DNA of 17,583 nt from an uncultured Prevotellaceae bacterium (GCA_946539475.1 CAMNHM010000049.1:1-17583); one strand, 5' to 3'; counted from the stretch's first letter, positions 8,096 through 15,079 are shown. Numbers and translations: made by a program. Notes: generated by a model from the letters alone, not told the origin.

Positions 8096-8142
8096 CTCCT
8101 AATTCCTAATTCCTAACTCCTAATTCCTAACTCCCAACTCAG
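8093..8142 (+). repeat. Heptad array filling the queE-cls gap
   Basis: Seven tandem 7-bp units of TAACTCC/TAATTCC type fill the intergenic space. The first unit supplies the queE stop codon, and the last (degenerate) unit ends at the base before the cls ATG. Units differ only at one or two positions until the last. No -7 promoter box or ribosome-binding site is evident. Confidence 0.95.
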
Positions 8143-9597
8143 ATGAGCATCCTAGGCATACTATACTGGCTATCGAGAGTCGTCGCCATTGGCGCGATCA
8201 TCCATGTCGTGCTCGACAACCGACAGCCAGCCAAGACGATGGCCTGGGCAATGGTCATCTACTTCCTGCCACTCTTTGGCGTGATAGCCTATCTCTTCTT
8301 CGGAGTGAACTACCGGAAGGAGCGCCTCATCAGCCGACGATCGCTCGACATGCTGACAAAGCGCTCGATGCTGGAGTTTGTCGAACAGCGACAGATGAAC
8401 ATGCCGGAGTACTACCAGCCCACCATCGAGCTCTTCTCACGACAGAGTTCCTCACTGCCGTTCATCAACAGCAAGACCGACATCATGACCAGCGGTTACG
8501 AGTTCTTCCCTGCCCTCCTACGCGACATTGCCCAGGCCAAGAGTCATATACATATCGACATGTATATCTTTGAGGCCGATGCGCTGGGGATGCTCATCGC
8601 CGATGCCCTCATCGACAGGGCTCGCCAAGGTGTAGAGGTGCGCATCGCCTACGACGACGTGGGCTGCTGGAGGGTGAAGAGCCAGTTCTTCGAGCGTATG
8701 CGCAAGGAGGGTATCGACGCCGAGCCTTTCATGCCCGTCCACTTCCCGCAGTTCACCAGCAAGGCCAACTATCGCAACCACCGCAAGATTGTGGTCATCG
8801 ACGGACACATCGGATACATCGGCGGCATGAACATCGCCCTGCGATATGTCAAGGGAGTGGGAAGTGGAAAGAGGAAAGTGGAGAGTGGAAAGAGGAAAGA
8901 GGAGAGAAAGGTATGGCGCGACACGATGGTGCGCATCGAGGGGGGAGGTGTCATCGGACTACAGCGTGCCTTCCTCATCGACTGGTATTTCGTCGACCGC
9001 ACATTGCTCTCCGACCGCAAATACTATACGAAGCCCGAGGACGAAGGCGTACTGATGCAAACGGTGACCAGCGGGCCGGTGGCCGCATATCCGGAAATCA
9101 TGCAGGGCTACCTGCACATCATCCTTGCTGCCCGCAGATATGTCTATATCGAGACACCCTACTTCCTGCCCACCGACGCTATCTTCCTCGCTCTGAAGAC
9201 TGCTGCTGCCTCGGGAGTAGACGTGCGCGTGCTGGTGCCTCGCCGCAGCGATGCCCATTTCGTGGAATGGGCCAGCCGCAGTTACCTACGCGAAGCCGTC
9301 GAGGCAGGCATACAGGTAAGCCTCTACGAGCCGGGATTCCTCCACTCGAAGCTCATGGTCAGCGACGACCAGATAGCCACCTGCGGCTCCACGAACTGCG
9401 ACTTCCGCTCGTTCGAGAACAACTTCGAGGGCAACGCCTTCTTCTACGACACCGACTTCGCCCAGAGGATGCGCGAGATATTCCTCACCGACGAGCAGCA
9501 GTCGACCCCGCTCAGCACGCTGACTCACCGCATGCAGCCCAACCTCCCGCAGCGCATGTGGGACTCCATCACCCGTCTGCTCTCGCCGCTGCTGTAG
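8143..9597 (+). CDS. cls: Cardiolipin synthase (phospholipase D superfamily)
   Basis: The 484-aa membrane enzyme probably joins two phosphatidylglycerols (or related lipids) to make cardiolipin. Two hydrophobic segments lie at residues about 3-22 and 32-53 (PLDN-type N-terminus with an N-R-Q-P-A-K-T turn). Two HxKx4D catalytic motifs follow: H213/K215/D220 and H401/K403/D408, each with the usual GG or GS(T/N) follow-up. Just after the first motif, ...ALRYVKG is separated from WRDTMVRIEG by a Gly/Ser/Lys/Arg/Glu-rich stretch of about 18 residues encoded by a heptad array. It lies in a probable surface loop and keeps the frame. The gene follows queE after a heptad-filled gap and may be read from the dnaG promoter. 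Confidence 0.95.
   Translation: MSILGILYWLSRVVAIGAIIHVVLDNRQPAKTMAWAMVIYFLPLFGVIAYLFFGVNYRKERLISRRSLDMLTKRSMLEFVEQRQMNMPEYYQPTIELFSRQSSSLPFINSKTDIMTSGYEFFPALLRDIAQAKSHIHIDMYIFEADALGMLIADALIDRARQGVEVRIAYDDVGCWRVKSQFFERMRKEGIDAEPFMPVHFPQFTSKANYRNHRKIVVIDGHIGYIGGMNIALRYVKGVGSGKRKVESGKRKEERKVWRDTMVRIEGGGVIGLQRAFLIDWYFVDRTLLSDRKYYTKPEDEGVLMQTVTSGPVAAYPEIMQGYLHIILAARRYVYIETPYFLPTDAIFLALKTAAASGVDVRVLVPRRSDAHFVEWASRSYLREAVEAGIQVSLYEPGFLHSKLMVSDDQIATCGSTNCDFRSFENNFEGNAFFYDTDFAQRMREIFLTDEQQSTPLSTLTHRMQPNLPQRMWDSITRLLSPLL
8853..8908 (+). repeat. Heptad array inside cls
   Basis: About eight consecutive 7-bp units of the form GRAAGWG (GGAAGTG, GAAAGAG, GAAAGTG, GAGAGTG, GAAAGAG, GAAAGAG and relatives) occupy a loop of the cardiolipin synthase. 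No register of the unit contains a stop, so it reads through as VGSGKRKVESGKRKEERK. The length keeps the frame for the second catalytic motif. Confidence 0.93.
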
Positions 9598-9641
9598 TGC
9601 GAAGCTACAACAAGATTTTCCTCTGCACGAAAGAGTCGTCG

Positions 9642-10076
9642 TCAAGCCATAGGCACATAGCCGCTTTCATCGACGATGGCCTGTCCTCCCTCGGTGGTCA
9701 GAAACTCGAAGATTCGGTAGGCAATGGACGACCGGTCGATATCAGAACGCACAGCCGTATAAACGTTCGACGTGTAGGGATAGCTGCCGTTTTTGATGTT
9801 CTCCTTGGTCATTGCCACACCGTTCACCACGATGGCCTTGGTGCTGCCGCTGCCCACCATCACCTTATAATAATAGAAAGGAGTGAAAGCGATGCCCGCC
9901 GTGTCCTGTTCTATTTGGTAATAAGGAGTCATCATGGTCCTGCCGATTTGCATCTCAGGAAAGTCCCTGATAGTCAATCCGTTCATCACCATCGTCTCGA
10001 ACTTCTCCTGACTGCCGGAGTTCCTGTCTCGCACATGTAAGGTGTGTTGAGGGCGATGATTCTTTCCGAGTCTTTT
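9642..10076 (-). pseudogene. 3' fragment of a PstS-like phosphate-binding protein gene, frameshifted
   Basis: On the minus strand about 130 codons (10034 down to the TGA at 9644-9642) match the C-terminal part of a PstS-type periplasmic binding protein: RDRNSGSQEKFE (phosphate-loop-like), GIAFTPFYYYK, and an end of IFEFLTTEGGQAI...SGYVPM. Immediately upstream, a different frame (about 10076 to 10033) reads EKDSERIIALNTPYM, which would naturally precede RDRNSGS. This indicates a frameshift near 10033-10036. The N-terminal half and signal peptide are missing because the next gene's stop lies at 10077. It is a truncated, frameshifted relic and not a working transporter component. Confidence 0.82.
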
Positions 10077-11216
10077 TCACTTCCACCAATCGTCTGATTT
10101 GAAGTACGTCTTCTTGCCGTTTACCATTTCCTTCAGGCGTTTCCAATTCATAGGAAGGTATTCGTCATCGTCCCAAATGTTGATGAGAATGTAGAACCCG
10201 TTCTCGTCCATGATGGCATCGATGGTCATCGACTTGCGAGGCTCGTCAATTTCATACATATTCCTGCATGATTCTCCCCTGAACATCCTTGCGGGATTCA
10301 GAGGTGGGAAGTATTCGTCGGAATAGATGGTGTAGGCTTCCCTCGGATGGTCTGCAATATACTGGCGCACACATTCCATCACCTGATGGAGCTTCAACTT
10401 GGCCTTTTCCTCAGAGGTGAACTTATAGACAGTCAGACGGTTGTCACCTTGACGGCGCACGCTTTGATCTGCCCTCATAAAGCCTTCAATAAAAGGAGTG
10501 CTATTGTCAACGGTATAGACATCGAAGGTGCTGTCGTGCACGCAATGAATCTCATGTCGCTTAATGGATTTGTCTTTGAACAATGGTTGTATGATCTTGT
10601 GGAGGGCATCGACATTAAAGTCTTTGATGGCATAGAGAGTTGTATCGACAATTGTGTTGACCCTGAGTTCCCCAACGCCGATGCGAGCCATACGCCATTT
10701 AAGTCCACGATCTGAGTCTGTATAACGGAAATAGACCATTTCGGGTATCTTGCCTGTACCATAGCTATCATTTTCCGGATACTCAAATTTCCTTGGTATC
10801 GGTTCGTTTTCGTAGGGCTTCAGAGCAATGGTGGTGATAATTGTGTCGTGCCCGTTCTGATGATACTCGTAGCTGTAGCTCTCGGCGGCATCTTCAGTCA
10901 GTTCGCTCAGCGTTCTGCGGATTACATGAAAAGCTTCGCGGTAAGAGCGCCATTCTGCACGTACGGCGCTGTCTTCCTTTGCATCGAGCAGCCTGCCCAT
11001 GAAGTCCTTGATGGGGGCAGGCCCGTCGTCATGAAGTCCAAAGTTGAAGTCGTAACGCTTGCGGAGCCCCTCCTGGTTCTTATTGCTGAGGGTATAGTAT
11101 TTCACTAAGCCCTTGGCCTTCAGATAGGCATAGAGGCTCTCCAACTTGGGGTTTTCCTGAGCTATGCAAACCAGTTGCACGGCTGCTAATATGGTTAAAG
11201 AAATAATGCGTTTCAT
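10077..11216 (-). CDS. Exported protein of unknown function, third gene of the ECF sigma operon
   Basis: I do not recognise this family. An upstream in-frame ATG at 11255 would overlap the preceding gene. The ATG at 11216 starts a clear signal peptide (M-K-R, hydrophobic core, cut near CIAQ at residue 20) and leaves a 19-bp gap, so I choose it (379 aa). The mature protein is acidic and aromatic-rich, with no transmembrane segment, and ends in a Trp-rich tail (SDDWWK). Its position directly behind a sigma factor and its membrane partner suggests a periplasmic or outer-membrane component or target of that signalling unit. That role is inferred only from position. Confidence 0.75.
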   Translation of the reverse strand: MKRIISLTILAAVQLVCIAQENPKLESLYAYLKAKGLVKYYTLSNKNQEGLRKRYDFNFGLHDDGPAPIKDFMGRLLDAKEDSAVRAEWRSYREAFHVIRRTLSELTEDAAESYSYEYHQNGHDTIITTIALKPYENEPIPRKFEYPENDSYGTGKIPEMVYFRYTDSDRGLKWRMARIGVGELRVNTIVDTTLYAIKDFNVDALHKIIQPLFKDKSIKRHEIHCVHDSTFDVYTVDNSTPFIEGFMRADQSVRRQGDNRLTVYKFTSEEKAKLKLHQVMECVRQYIADHPREAYTIYSDEYFPPLNPARMFRGESCRNMYEIDEPRKSMTIDAIMDENGFYILINIWDDDEYLPMNWKRLKEMVNGKKTYFKSDDWWK

Positions 11217-11235
11217 ATCTGTTTTCAGTTGTTGT

Positions 11236-11766
11236 TTATTGGTCGTTTTCTTCATACATGCTTATCAGTCGTTCGCCGCGCATGCGTATCTGGCGAATCT
11301 CTTCTTCAGTATCGATTTCTTCCATCTGCGGCACATCTTTGTTGAGACTTGCCAGCAGCAGCTCCATCCGCGTTTCCTCACTCATCTGGACGGGCTCTTC
11401 CTGCGGCTCGGGTTGTTCCGCTCTGCTGACCTTCCTGCGAGGTTTCTGAGCCTTTGGCTGCTTCGGCGTCTCAACCTTGACGGTGGCGGGTTCGTGTGTC
11501 GTTTCAGCCTGCTTGGCCGCTGGGGCTTTCGGCGTTTCAACCTTTGCCACGGGCTGTTCACCGTCAGTCGCCGATTTGGGCGGCATGAGCAGCATCATCA
11601 TAAATCCCACTACGCAGGCGGCAGCCAGCCAGGGCCATAGCCTCACCGTTCGACGAGGACTCACTTCCTCGCGCGCCTTCTGCATGACCTCCTGCTTCAG
11701 CGTCTCCGACGCCTTGAACTCACATTGCGGTTTGAGCAGTTGCTCAATGTCTTCAAACTCGTTCAT
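11236..11766 (-). CDS. Single-pass membrane protein, probable anti-sigma/regulatory partner of the ECF sigma factor
   Basis: The 176-aa protein starts at the ATG at 11766, overlapping the sigma gene by 14 bp, which implies translational coupling. Residues 1-40 form a short cytoplasmic helix-forming segment (EDIEQLLKPQCEF...). One transmembrane helix follows at about 43-61. Residues about 65-130 are a Lys/Pro/Ala/Glu-rich, probably disordered linker with repeated VETPK motifs, followed by an acidic C-terminal helix (SEETRMELLLASLNKD...). The N-terminus lacks an obvious zinc-finger anti-sigma motif. The anti-sigma role therefore rests on topology and operon position. The annotation could also be a structural membrane protein. 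Confidence 0.75.
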   Translation of the reverse strand: MNEFEDIEQLLKPQCEFKASETLKQEVMQKAREEVSPRRTVRLWPWLAAACVVGFMMMLLMPPKSATDGEQPVAKVETPKAPAAKQAETTHEPATVKVETPKQPKAQKPRRKVSRAEQPEPQEEPVQMSEETRMELLLASLNKDVPQMEEIDTEEEIRQIRMRGERLISMYEENDQ

Positions 11767-12277
11767 ATCTTGTGTCTCCTTTCTTGTTGATTCGTTGTTG
11801 AATGTGGATGATGGCATAGCGGTAGCGCGACTTCGCCGTTGCCTCGGGTATGCCTTGCAGTTCGGCTATCTGCTTGAACGTCAGGTCGTCGTAGCATTTC
11901 AGCCTGACGATTTCCGACTGTTCCGGCGGCAGCGTGTCGAGCAGTCGGCTCACTCTCAGGTACTCCTCGTGAATCTGGCTGTCTGCCTCCCCTACGCTCA
12001 CCTGCCCAGCCTTGTCGAGCGTTACCACCTGCATCGGTTTCCGGCGGAAGTAGTCGGTGCAGGCATTGCTGATGGCGCGGATGACGTACTGCTCAACGTT
12101 GCCGATGCCCGTCTGCTCCCTCAGCCGGCGGAACACGCTCAGCAGCGCATCCTGCACCACGTCCTCGGCGTCCTCTCTGATGCCGATGCGCATGTAGGCA
12201 AAGCGGAACAGCCAGTCTTGTCGCTCTACGACAATCCTTTCCAACTCTGTCAGTATCTGTTCCGCTTCTTTGTACAT
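11753..12277 (-). CDS. ECF-type RNA polymerase sigma factor
   Basis: This 174-aa protein has sigma region 2 at residues about 20-90 (DWLFRFAYMRIG, REDAEDVVQDALLSVF) and region 4 at about 113-165 (LPPEQSEIVRLKCYDDLTFKQIAELQ...ATAKSRYRYAI, a helix-turn-helix for the -35-like element). It should direct transcription of a small regulon, probably including its own operon. The next gene overlaps its 3' end and encodes its likely membrane-bound controller. The upstream DNA is AT-rich, and I see no clear consensus promoter. Confidence 0.93.
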   Translation of the reverse strand: MYKEAEQILTELERIVVERQDWLFRFAYMRIGIREDAEDVVQDALLSVFRRLREQTGIGNVEQYVIRAISNACTDYFRRKPMQVVTLDKAGQVSVGEADSQIHEEYLRVSRLLDTLPPEQSEIVRLKCYDDLTFKQIAELQGIPEATAKSRYRYAIIHIQQRINKKGDTRYERV

Positions 12278-12545
12278 CGTTCTCAGATTATTGTCTCTAT
12301 TAATATAAACGTAAAAATGGCGAAAAAGATTTAACGAATCGCCACTTTTTTTCTAAACACTCCCCAAAACGTATTCGAACCCTGTGAGCTGCAACACAAC
12401 CACAGTGAATAATCTTGACAAATGCCCTCTCATATTTTAAAAATTCTGAGCCAAAAGATTGTTGGTCGAAAATGAACGAGTTTCGAGCAAGTTCATAAAC
12501 TACTGACAATAAAACAGTTATAAACAGGTGGCGTTTTGGGCTTTT

Positions 12546-12560
12546 CAGGGTGGCACCCTG
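12546..12560. repeat. Short perfect inverted repeat CAGGGTG-G-CACCCTG
   Basis: Two 7-bp arms are separated by one base, 12 bp upstream of the 22-bp tandem repeat. The right arm shares the TGGCAC core with the tandem units, so it may be part of the same element. The one-base loop makes a protein-binding palindrome more likely than an RNA hairpin. Confidence 0.6.
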
Positions 12561-12572
12561 AGGCAACTGAAG

Positions 12573-12638
12573 TGGCACTTTTGGTCACGAAGGATGGCAC
12601 TCTTGGTCACGAAGGTTGGCACTCTTGCTGAGGAAAGA
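12573..12638 (+). repeat. 22-bp tandem repeat (TGGCACTCTTGGTCACGAAG type)
   Basis: Units begin with TGGCACT at 12573, 12595 and 12617. The first two are nearly identical over 22 bp; the third diverges after TGGCACTCTTG. Multiple short terminal repeats of this size are known at ends of IS21-type elements, but no transposase or second end is present here. Confidence 0.75.
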
Positions 12639-12749
12639 AGCGGAGGAAGCACACCAAGATCGCGTTCCGAGTAGTTCAAAAGTGCTTTCGGGCGACATAA
12701 AGGTCGGTGTTCGGCCTTTGGCCGGATGATTTTGGGGGTTGAAGAGTGG

Positions 12750-12780
12750 GCGGAGACGTTGTTTCTCCGCTCTGTTTTTT
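12750..12780 (+). terminator. Rho-independent terminator, plus strand
   Basis: The stem GCGGAGA (12750-12756) pairs with TCTCCGC (12764-12770) across a 7-nt loop. A TCTG segment and T6 run (12775-12780) follow. No plus-strand gene is seen upstream in this region, so it may end an unannotated RNA. Confidence 0.7.
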
Positions 12781-12864
12781 CTAGAAGGGTCAGCCCAGAG
12801 AGGGCTTATTTCGACCAATTTTCTTGACAATATCGGCAATATTCTCTAAAGCTCCAATTCTTGT

Positions 12865-12929
12865 AAAAAAACACCTACTGGGTAAGTCGAAGATCCTTAC
12901 CGAGAAACTCGGACTTACCTACCGAGTAG
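12865..12929 (-). terminator. Large stem terminator of the nucleotidyltransferase transcript
   Basis: Read on the minus strand, CTACT/AGTAG (12929-12925 with 12879-12875) and GGTAAGTC/GACTTACC (12919-12912 with 12888-12881) form an interrupted long stem. An inner CCGAG-TTT-CTCGG hairpin (12912-12900) lies inside it. A T7 run at 12871-12865 follows. It begins 71 bp after the nucleotidyltransferase stop codon. The branched shape is larger than a simple terminator and may be a dispersed repeat. Confidence 0.7.
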
Positions 12930-12999
12930 AGAGAGCCCCCTTGATTGCCCATAAGCGACAAGTGAATACTGCTAGAAGTCATTGTCATGCTATGGCCCA

Positions 13000-13305
13000 T
13001 TAAGCTGCTTCGTAAAAGATTTGGGCAACCCTGTCAATATGGTCGCCAATGGGCGTGCCTTTCTCTTTCTGATAGTCGAGCAAGTCTATCGAATATAACA
13101 ATTCCAAATCATCAATCTCGCATTGTATTGCCAGCAACTGGTTATAGTCGATGCCCTGACCAACGACTGCAAGGTCGATATCAGAGCCTGCACGGTAATT
13201 GCCTTTCGACCTAGAGCCGAATATCAGAACCTTCTCGATGTTCGCATGACGGCGGAAGACATCCTGCAGTTCCCTGATGACTGTATCGCTGAGTCCAAAC
13301 TTCAT
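13000..13305 (-). CDS. MNT-type nucleotidyltransferase domain protein
   Basis: This 101-aa protein is a minimal nucleotidyltransferase of the polymerase-beta fold (MNT/KNTase group). The signature G30-S31-x10-D42-x-D44 (GSRSKGN...GSDID) is intact, so the metal-binding Asp residues are present. Such proteins commonly pair with a HEPN or HI0074-type partner and in some cases act as antitoxins that AMPylate the toxin. Here the upstream frame, whose stop overlaps this ATG (ATGA), is a 36-codon mini-ORF that is broken by one base, and no full HEPN gene is present. It may therefore be an orphan or have a degenerate partner. Confidence 0.85.
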   Translation of the reverse strand: MKFGLSDTVIRELQDVFRRHANIEKVLIFGSRSKGNYRAGSDIDLAVVGQGIDYNQLLAIQCEIDDLELLYSIDLLDYQKEKGTPIGDHIDRVAQIFYEAA

Positions 13306-13413
13306 TTTTGCTGATAATCCTCGTTCTGGGATAGCAATGCCAACTGTTCACCCAACTTCTTTAACAAAGGAGCGTAATCGCTGTAGTAACGATCGTTTCT
13401 TCTCCTTATTCAT
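13302..13413 (-). pseudogene. Frame-broken mini-ORF upstream of the nucleotidyltransferase
   Basis: On the minus strand an ATG at 13413 begins M-N-K-E-K, but that frame stops after about 21 codons. From about 13396 the neighbouring frame reads NDRYYSDYAPLLKKLGEQ...NEDYQQK and stops at 13302, overlapping the next gene's ATG. The interval is 112 nt; with one base fewer in the A-rich AAGAAAC run it would be a clean 36-codon gene. Overlap coupling to the nucleotidyltransferase suggests a real small partner (truncated HEPN/substrate-binding type) or its remnant. I do not recognise the family. Confidence 0.5.
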
Positions 13414-13460
13414 AAAATGTTTCGCAAACTTGTGCCGTTTTCGTGTAAAAAATGATATTC

Positions 13461-13991
13461 TTACCGAAACAGCGAGAAATTCACGCTGCCATACTGGCGA
13501 TGCTCCACGAAATGGGGATGCTGCGAGAAATCGTTGTCCTTGCCGTGCTCGAAGACGAAGATGCCCTCAGGCTTCAGCAGGCTATGCCCGAAGATGAGGT
13601 CGGGAATGGTGGGCAGCTCCTTCAGGGCATAGGGCGGATCGGCAAAGATGAAATCGAACTGCTGATGGCAGGAGTTGATGTAGCGGAAGGCGTCTGTCTT
13701 CAACGGGACACAGGCATTGGTATCCAGTTTCTTCAGACAGTCGCAGATAAAACGGTGATGGTCGCGGTCCATCTCTATGCTGACCACCTGGCTGCAGCCT
13801 CTCGACAAGAGCTCAAGTGTGATGCTGCCCGTGCCCGAGAAGAGGTCGAGGGCAGTAGCGTCCTCAAAGTCGATGTATCCCATCAGCACATTGAAGATGT
13901 TCTCCTTGGCAAAGTCCGTCGTGGGCCTCGCCTTGAACGTGCGCGGGATATCGAAGTGCCGCCCCTTATATCGTCCAGTAATAATCCTCAT
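13461..13991 (-). CDS. rsmD: 16S rRNA (guanine-966-N2)-methyltransferase RsmD
   Basis: RsmD methylates G966 of 16S rRNA in the assembled 30S head, using S-adenosylmethionine. The 176-aa protein starts MRIITGRYKGR, typical for the family. It has the SAM-binding DLFSGTG at 49-55, an acidic SIEMD strand at 71-75 and the catalytic DPPY at 118-121. Length is normal. It lies downstream of DUF3822, as is common in Bacteroidales, but the 144-bp gap contains a mobile-looking palindrome/heptad element. Confidence 0.95.
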   Translation of the reverse strand: MRIITGRYKGRHFDIPRTFKARPTTDFAKENIFNVLMGYIDFEDATALDLFSGTGSITLELLSRGCSQVVSIEMDRDHHRFICDCLKKLDTNACVPLKTDAFRYINSCHQQFDFIFADPPYALKELPTIPDLIFGHSLLKPEGIFVFEHGKDNDFSQHPHFVEHRQYGSVNFSLFR

Positions 13992-14012
13992 TCAGAAAAA
14001 GCTCCAAATAGA

Positions 14013-14050
14013 CATCTCTCCGCTCGAGCTTGCTCGCTTCGCTAGCGAAG

Positions 14051-14058
<8 letters not shown>
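14013..14058 (+). repeat. Second copy of the 46-bp double-palindrome element
   Basis: The segment is identical to 7899-7944 inside queE, including CTTCGCTAGCGAAG at 14037-14050. It lies 21 bp upstream of the rsmD start, in the gap after DUF3822. Like the queE copy, it runs directly into heptad repeats. Confidence 0.95.
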
Positions 14059-14134
<76 letters not shown>

Positions 14135-14135
14135 C

Positions 14136-14939
14136 TCACCTCCCCTTCACCGCAAGCGTCATCAGGTCGTAGGGCATACCCTTGACCTCCGTGGCAGGAT
14201 GAGCATTGAAGTCGGCGGAAGGATTGATCACCAGCACCTTCTTCACGAAGCGCTTCAATTCCTGCAGCACGTCAGCCTCGTCGGGGATGTCGCCTACGAG
14301 ATGCAGCTCGTCGGCCTCCGGATCCAAGCCCTGCTGCTTCCACACATAGCTGATGAAGAAGACGGCGTCCTTGCTGCGAGCGGCATCGAACGTATTAAAG
14401 AAGCGGAAACGGTTCTTCTGAAAGGAGAACAGCTCCAGGCGCTTCTCATGGAAATATCCATATAGCTTACGGTTCGAGCCCGTGAAGCTGCGCTGGTGCA
14501 GATGCCGCCATACGGGCTGCTGAATAATCATCAGGCGCACGTCGCGAAAGTGATCATCGAGCACCAGCTTCAGGTCTTTGTTCACTGAGAACACGGCCAC
14601 CGTATTCAGCTCGGGCAACACGTTGTAGGTCACTACATCCTGCTCCTCACGAGGAAAGGTATAGCGATGCAGCTGCTCCATCGATGCCTCGTCGAACATC
14701 TCCACAGGCGTCAGCAGCACGTCGGCATCGATCATCACACGCACCCTCGGAGGCAACTGCAGCAACAGGTCGCTACTCTTGAAAGCCTCGCGTAGGTTGG
14801 CTGCCATCGACACTCCGCTCTTCACCACATAAGGCTCGAAAACCACCTCGTCGCTATCGTCGTTACTGACGAGTATCGACATGGTGCTGCGGCCAATGCG
14901 TATCGTTAGGCGTTCCTTCGATTTACTTCTCTCTGCCAT
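14136..14939 (-). CDS. DUF3822 family protein
   Basis: This 267-aa protein resembles the DUF3822 family of Bacteroidetes, whose role is not established. Visible features are an N-terminal Arg/Lys-rich segment, IGRSTMSILVSND, the central NVLPELNTVAVFSVNKDL strand pair and the C-terminal LVINPSADFNAHPATEVKGMPYDL block. There is no signal peptide or membrane segment, so it is cytoplasmic. The ATG at 14939 overlaps the 3' end of a 46-codon membrane ORF by 17 nt. It is followed by rsmD on the same strand, so the three are likely cotranscribed. The family assignment comes from memory of conserved blocks and gene order. Confidence 0.82.
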   Translation of the reverse strand: MAERSKSKERLTIRIGRSTMSILVSNDDSDEVVFEPYVVKSGVSMAANLREAFKSSDLLLQLPPRVRVMIDADVLLTPVEMFDEASMEQLHRYTFPREEQDVVTYNVLPELNTVAVFSVNKDLKLVLDDHFRDVRLMIIQQPVWRHLHQRSFTGSNRKLYGYFHEKRLELFSFQKNRFRFFNTFDAARSKDAVFFISYVWKQQGLDPEADELHLVGDIPDEADVLQELKRFVKKVLVINPSADFNAHPATEVKGMPYDLMTLAVKGR

Positions 14940-15063
14940 CTCTCAGCTCTTGACGTTTATCTTCAGCTTGCTGTGCGCCGACGACACTCCTGATGCAAAT
15001 AGCCGCCAAAGCAGCCACCAGCACCACCAGAATGACGTTTGTCAACAGTTCACTTCGTTTCAT
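14923..15063 (-). CDS. 46-aa putative membrane mini-protein upstream of DUF3822
   Basis: Reading the minus strand from an ATG at 15063 gives 46 codons and a TAA at 14925-14923. The peptide starts MKRSELLTN, has a hydrophobic stretch at residues 10-24 (V/L/A/I-rich), then a basic/acidic tail (AEDKRQELRDGREK). It would be a single-pass membrane protein. A -7 promoter box (TACCTTTG, 15079-15072) ends 8 bp before the start, and its end overlaps DUF3822 by 17 nt. No family is recognised; the evidence is position, hydropathy and coupling. Confidence 0.65.
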   Translation of the reverse strand: MKRSELLTNVILVVLVAALAAICIRSVVGAQQAEDKRQELRDGREK

Positions 15064-15071
15064 TTTGCTTG

Positions 15072-15079
15072 CAAAGGTA
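15072..15079 (-). promoter_or_regulatory. Promoter -7 box for the mini-protein/DUF3822/rsmD transcript
   Basis: On the minus strand TACCTTTG matches TAnnTTTG. The mini-protein ATG follows after 8 bp, so the leader is only a few bases. No TTTG is visible at the expected -33 position, so only the -7 box supports the call. Confidence 0.55.

Larger units (their letters stand above)
12278..12999. other. Gene-poor region with repeats and two opposing terminators
   Basis: No convincing gene is visible on either strand. The open frames here have unnatural composition and follow the repeats. Bases 12300-12540 are AT-rich and unremarkable. Bases 12546-12780 hold a short palindrome, a 22-bp tandem repeat, a CGGCC-TTT-GGCCG hairpin (12712-12724) and a plus-strand terminator. 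Bases 12865-12929 form a minus-strand terminator for the nucleotidyltransferase gene. A degenerate insertion-sequence end or a small RNA locus would fit the middle part. Confidence 0.6.

Noticed and set aside
9600..10040. Plus-strand open frame running through the cls 3' end and the PstS remnant
   Set aside because: It is the antisense of real coding sequence and has no family features of its own.
12306..12313. TACGTTTA on the minus strand as a -7 promoter for the ECF sigma operon
   Set aside because: It differs from TAnnTTTG at the last base, and no -33 TTTG lies at the right distance.
12360..12400. A GGGTTCGAATAC-like tRNA T-arm on the minus strand
   Set aside because: The flanking bases do not form the 5-bp T-stem and no anticodon or acceptor arm is present.
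12300..12839. Two minus-strand open frames of 92 and 84 codons
   Set aside because: Composition is unnatural, they lie across repeats and a terminator, and no family features are visible.
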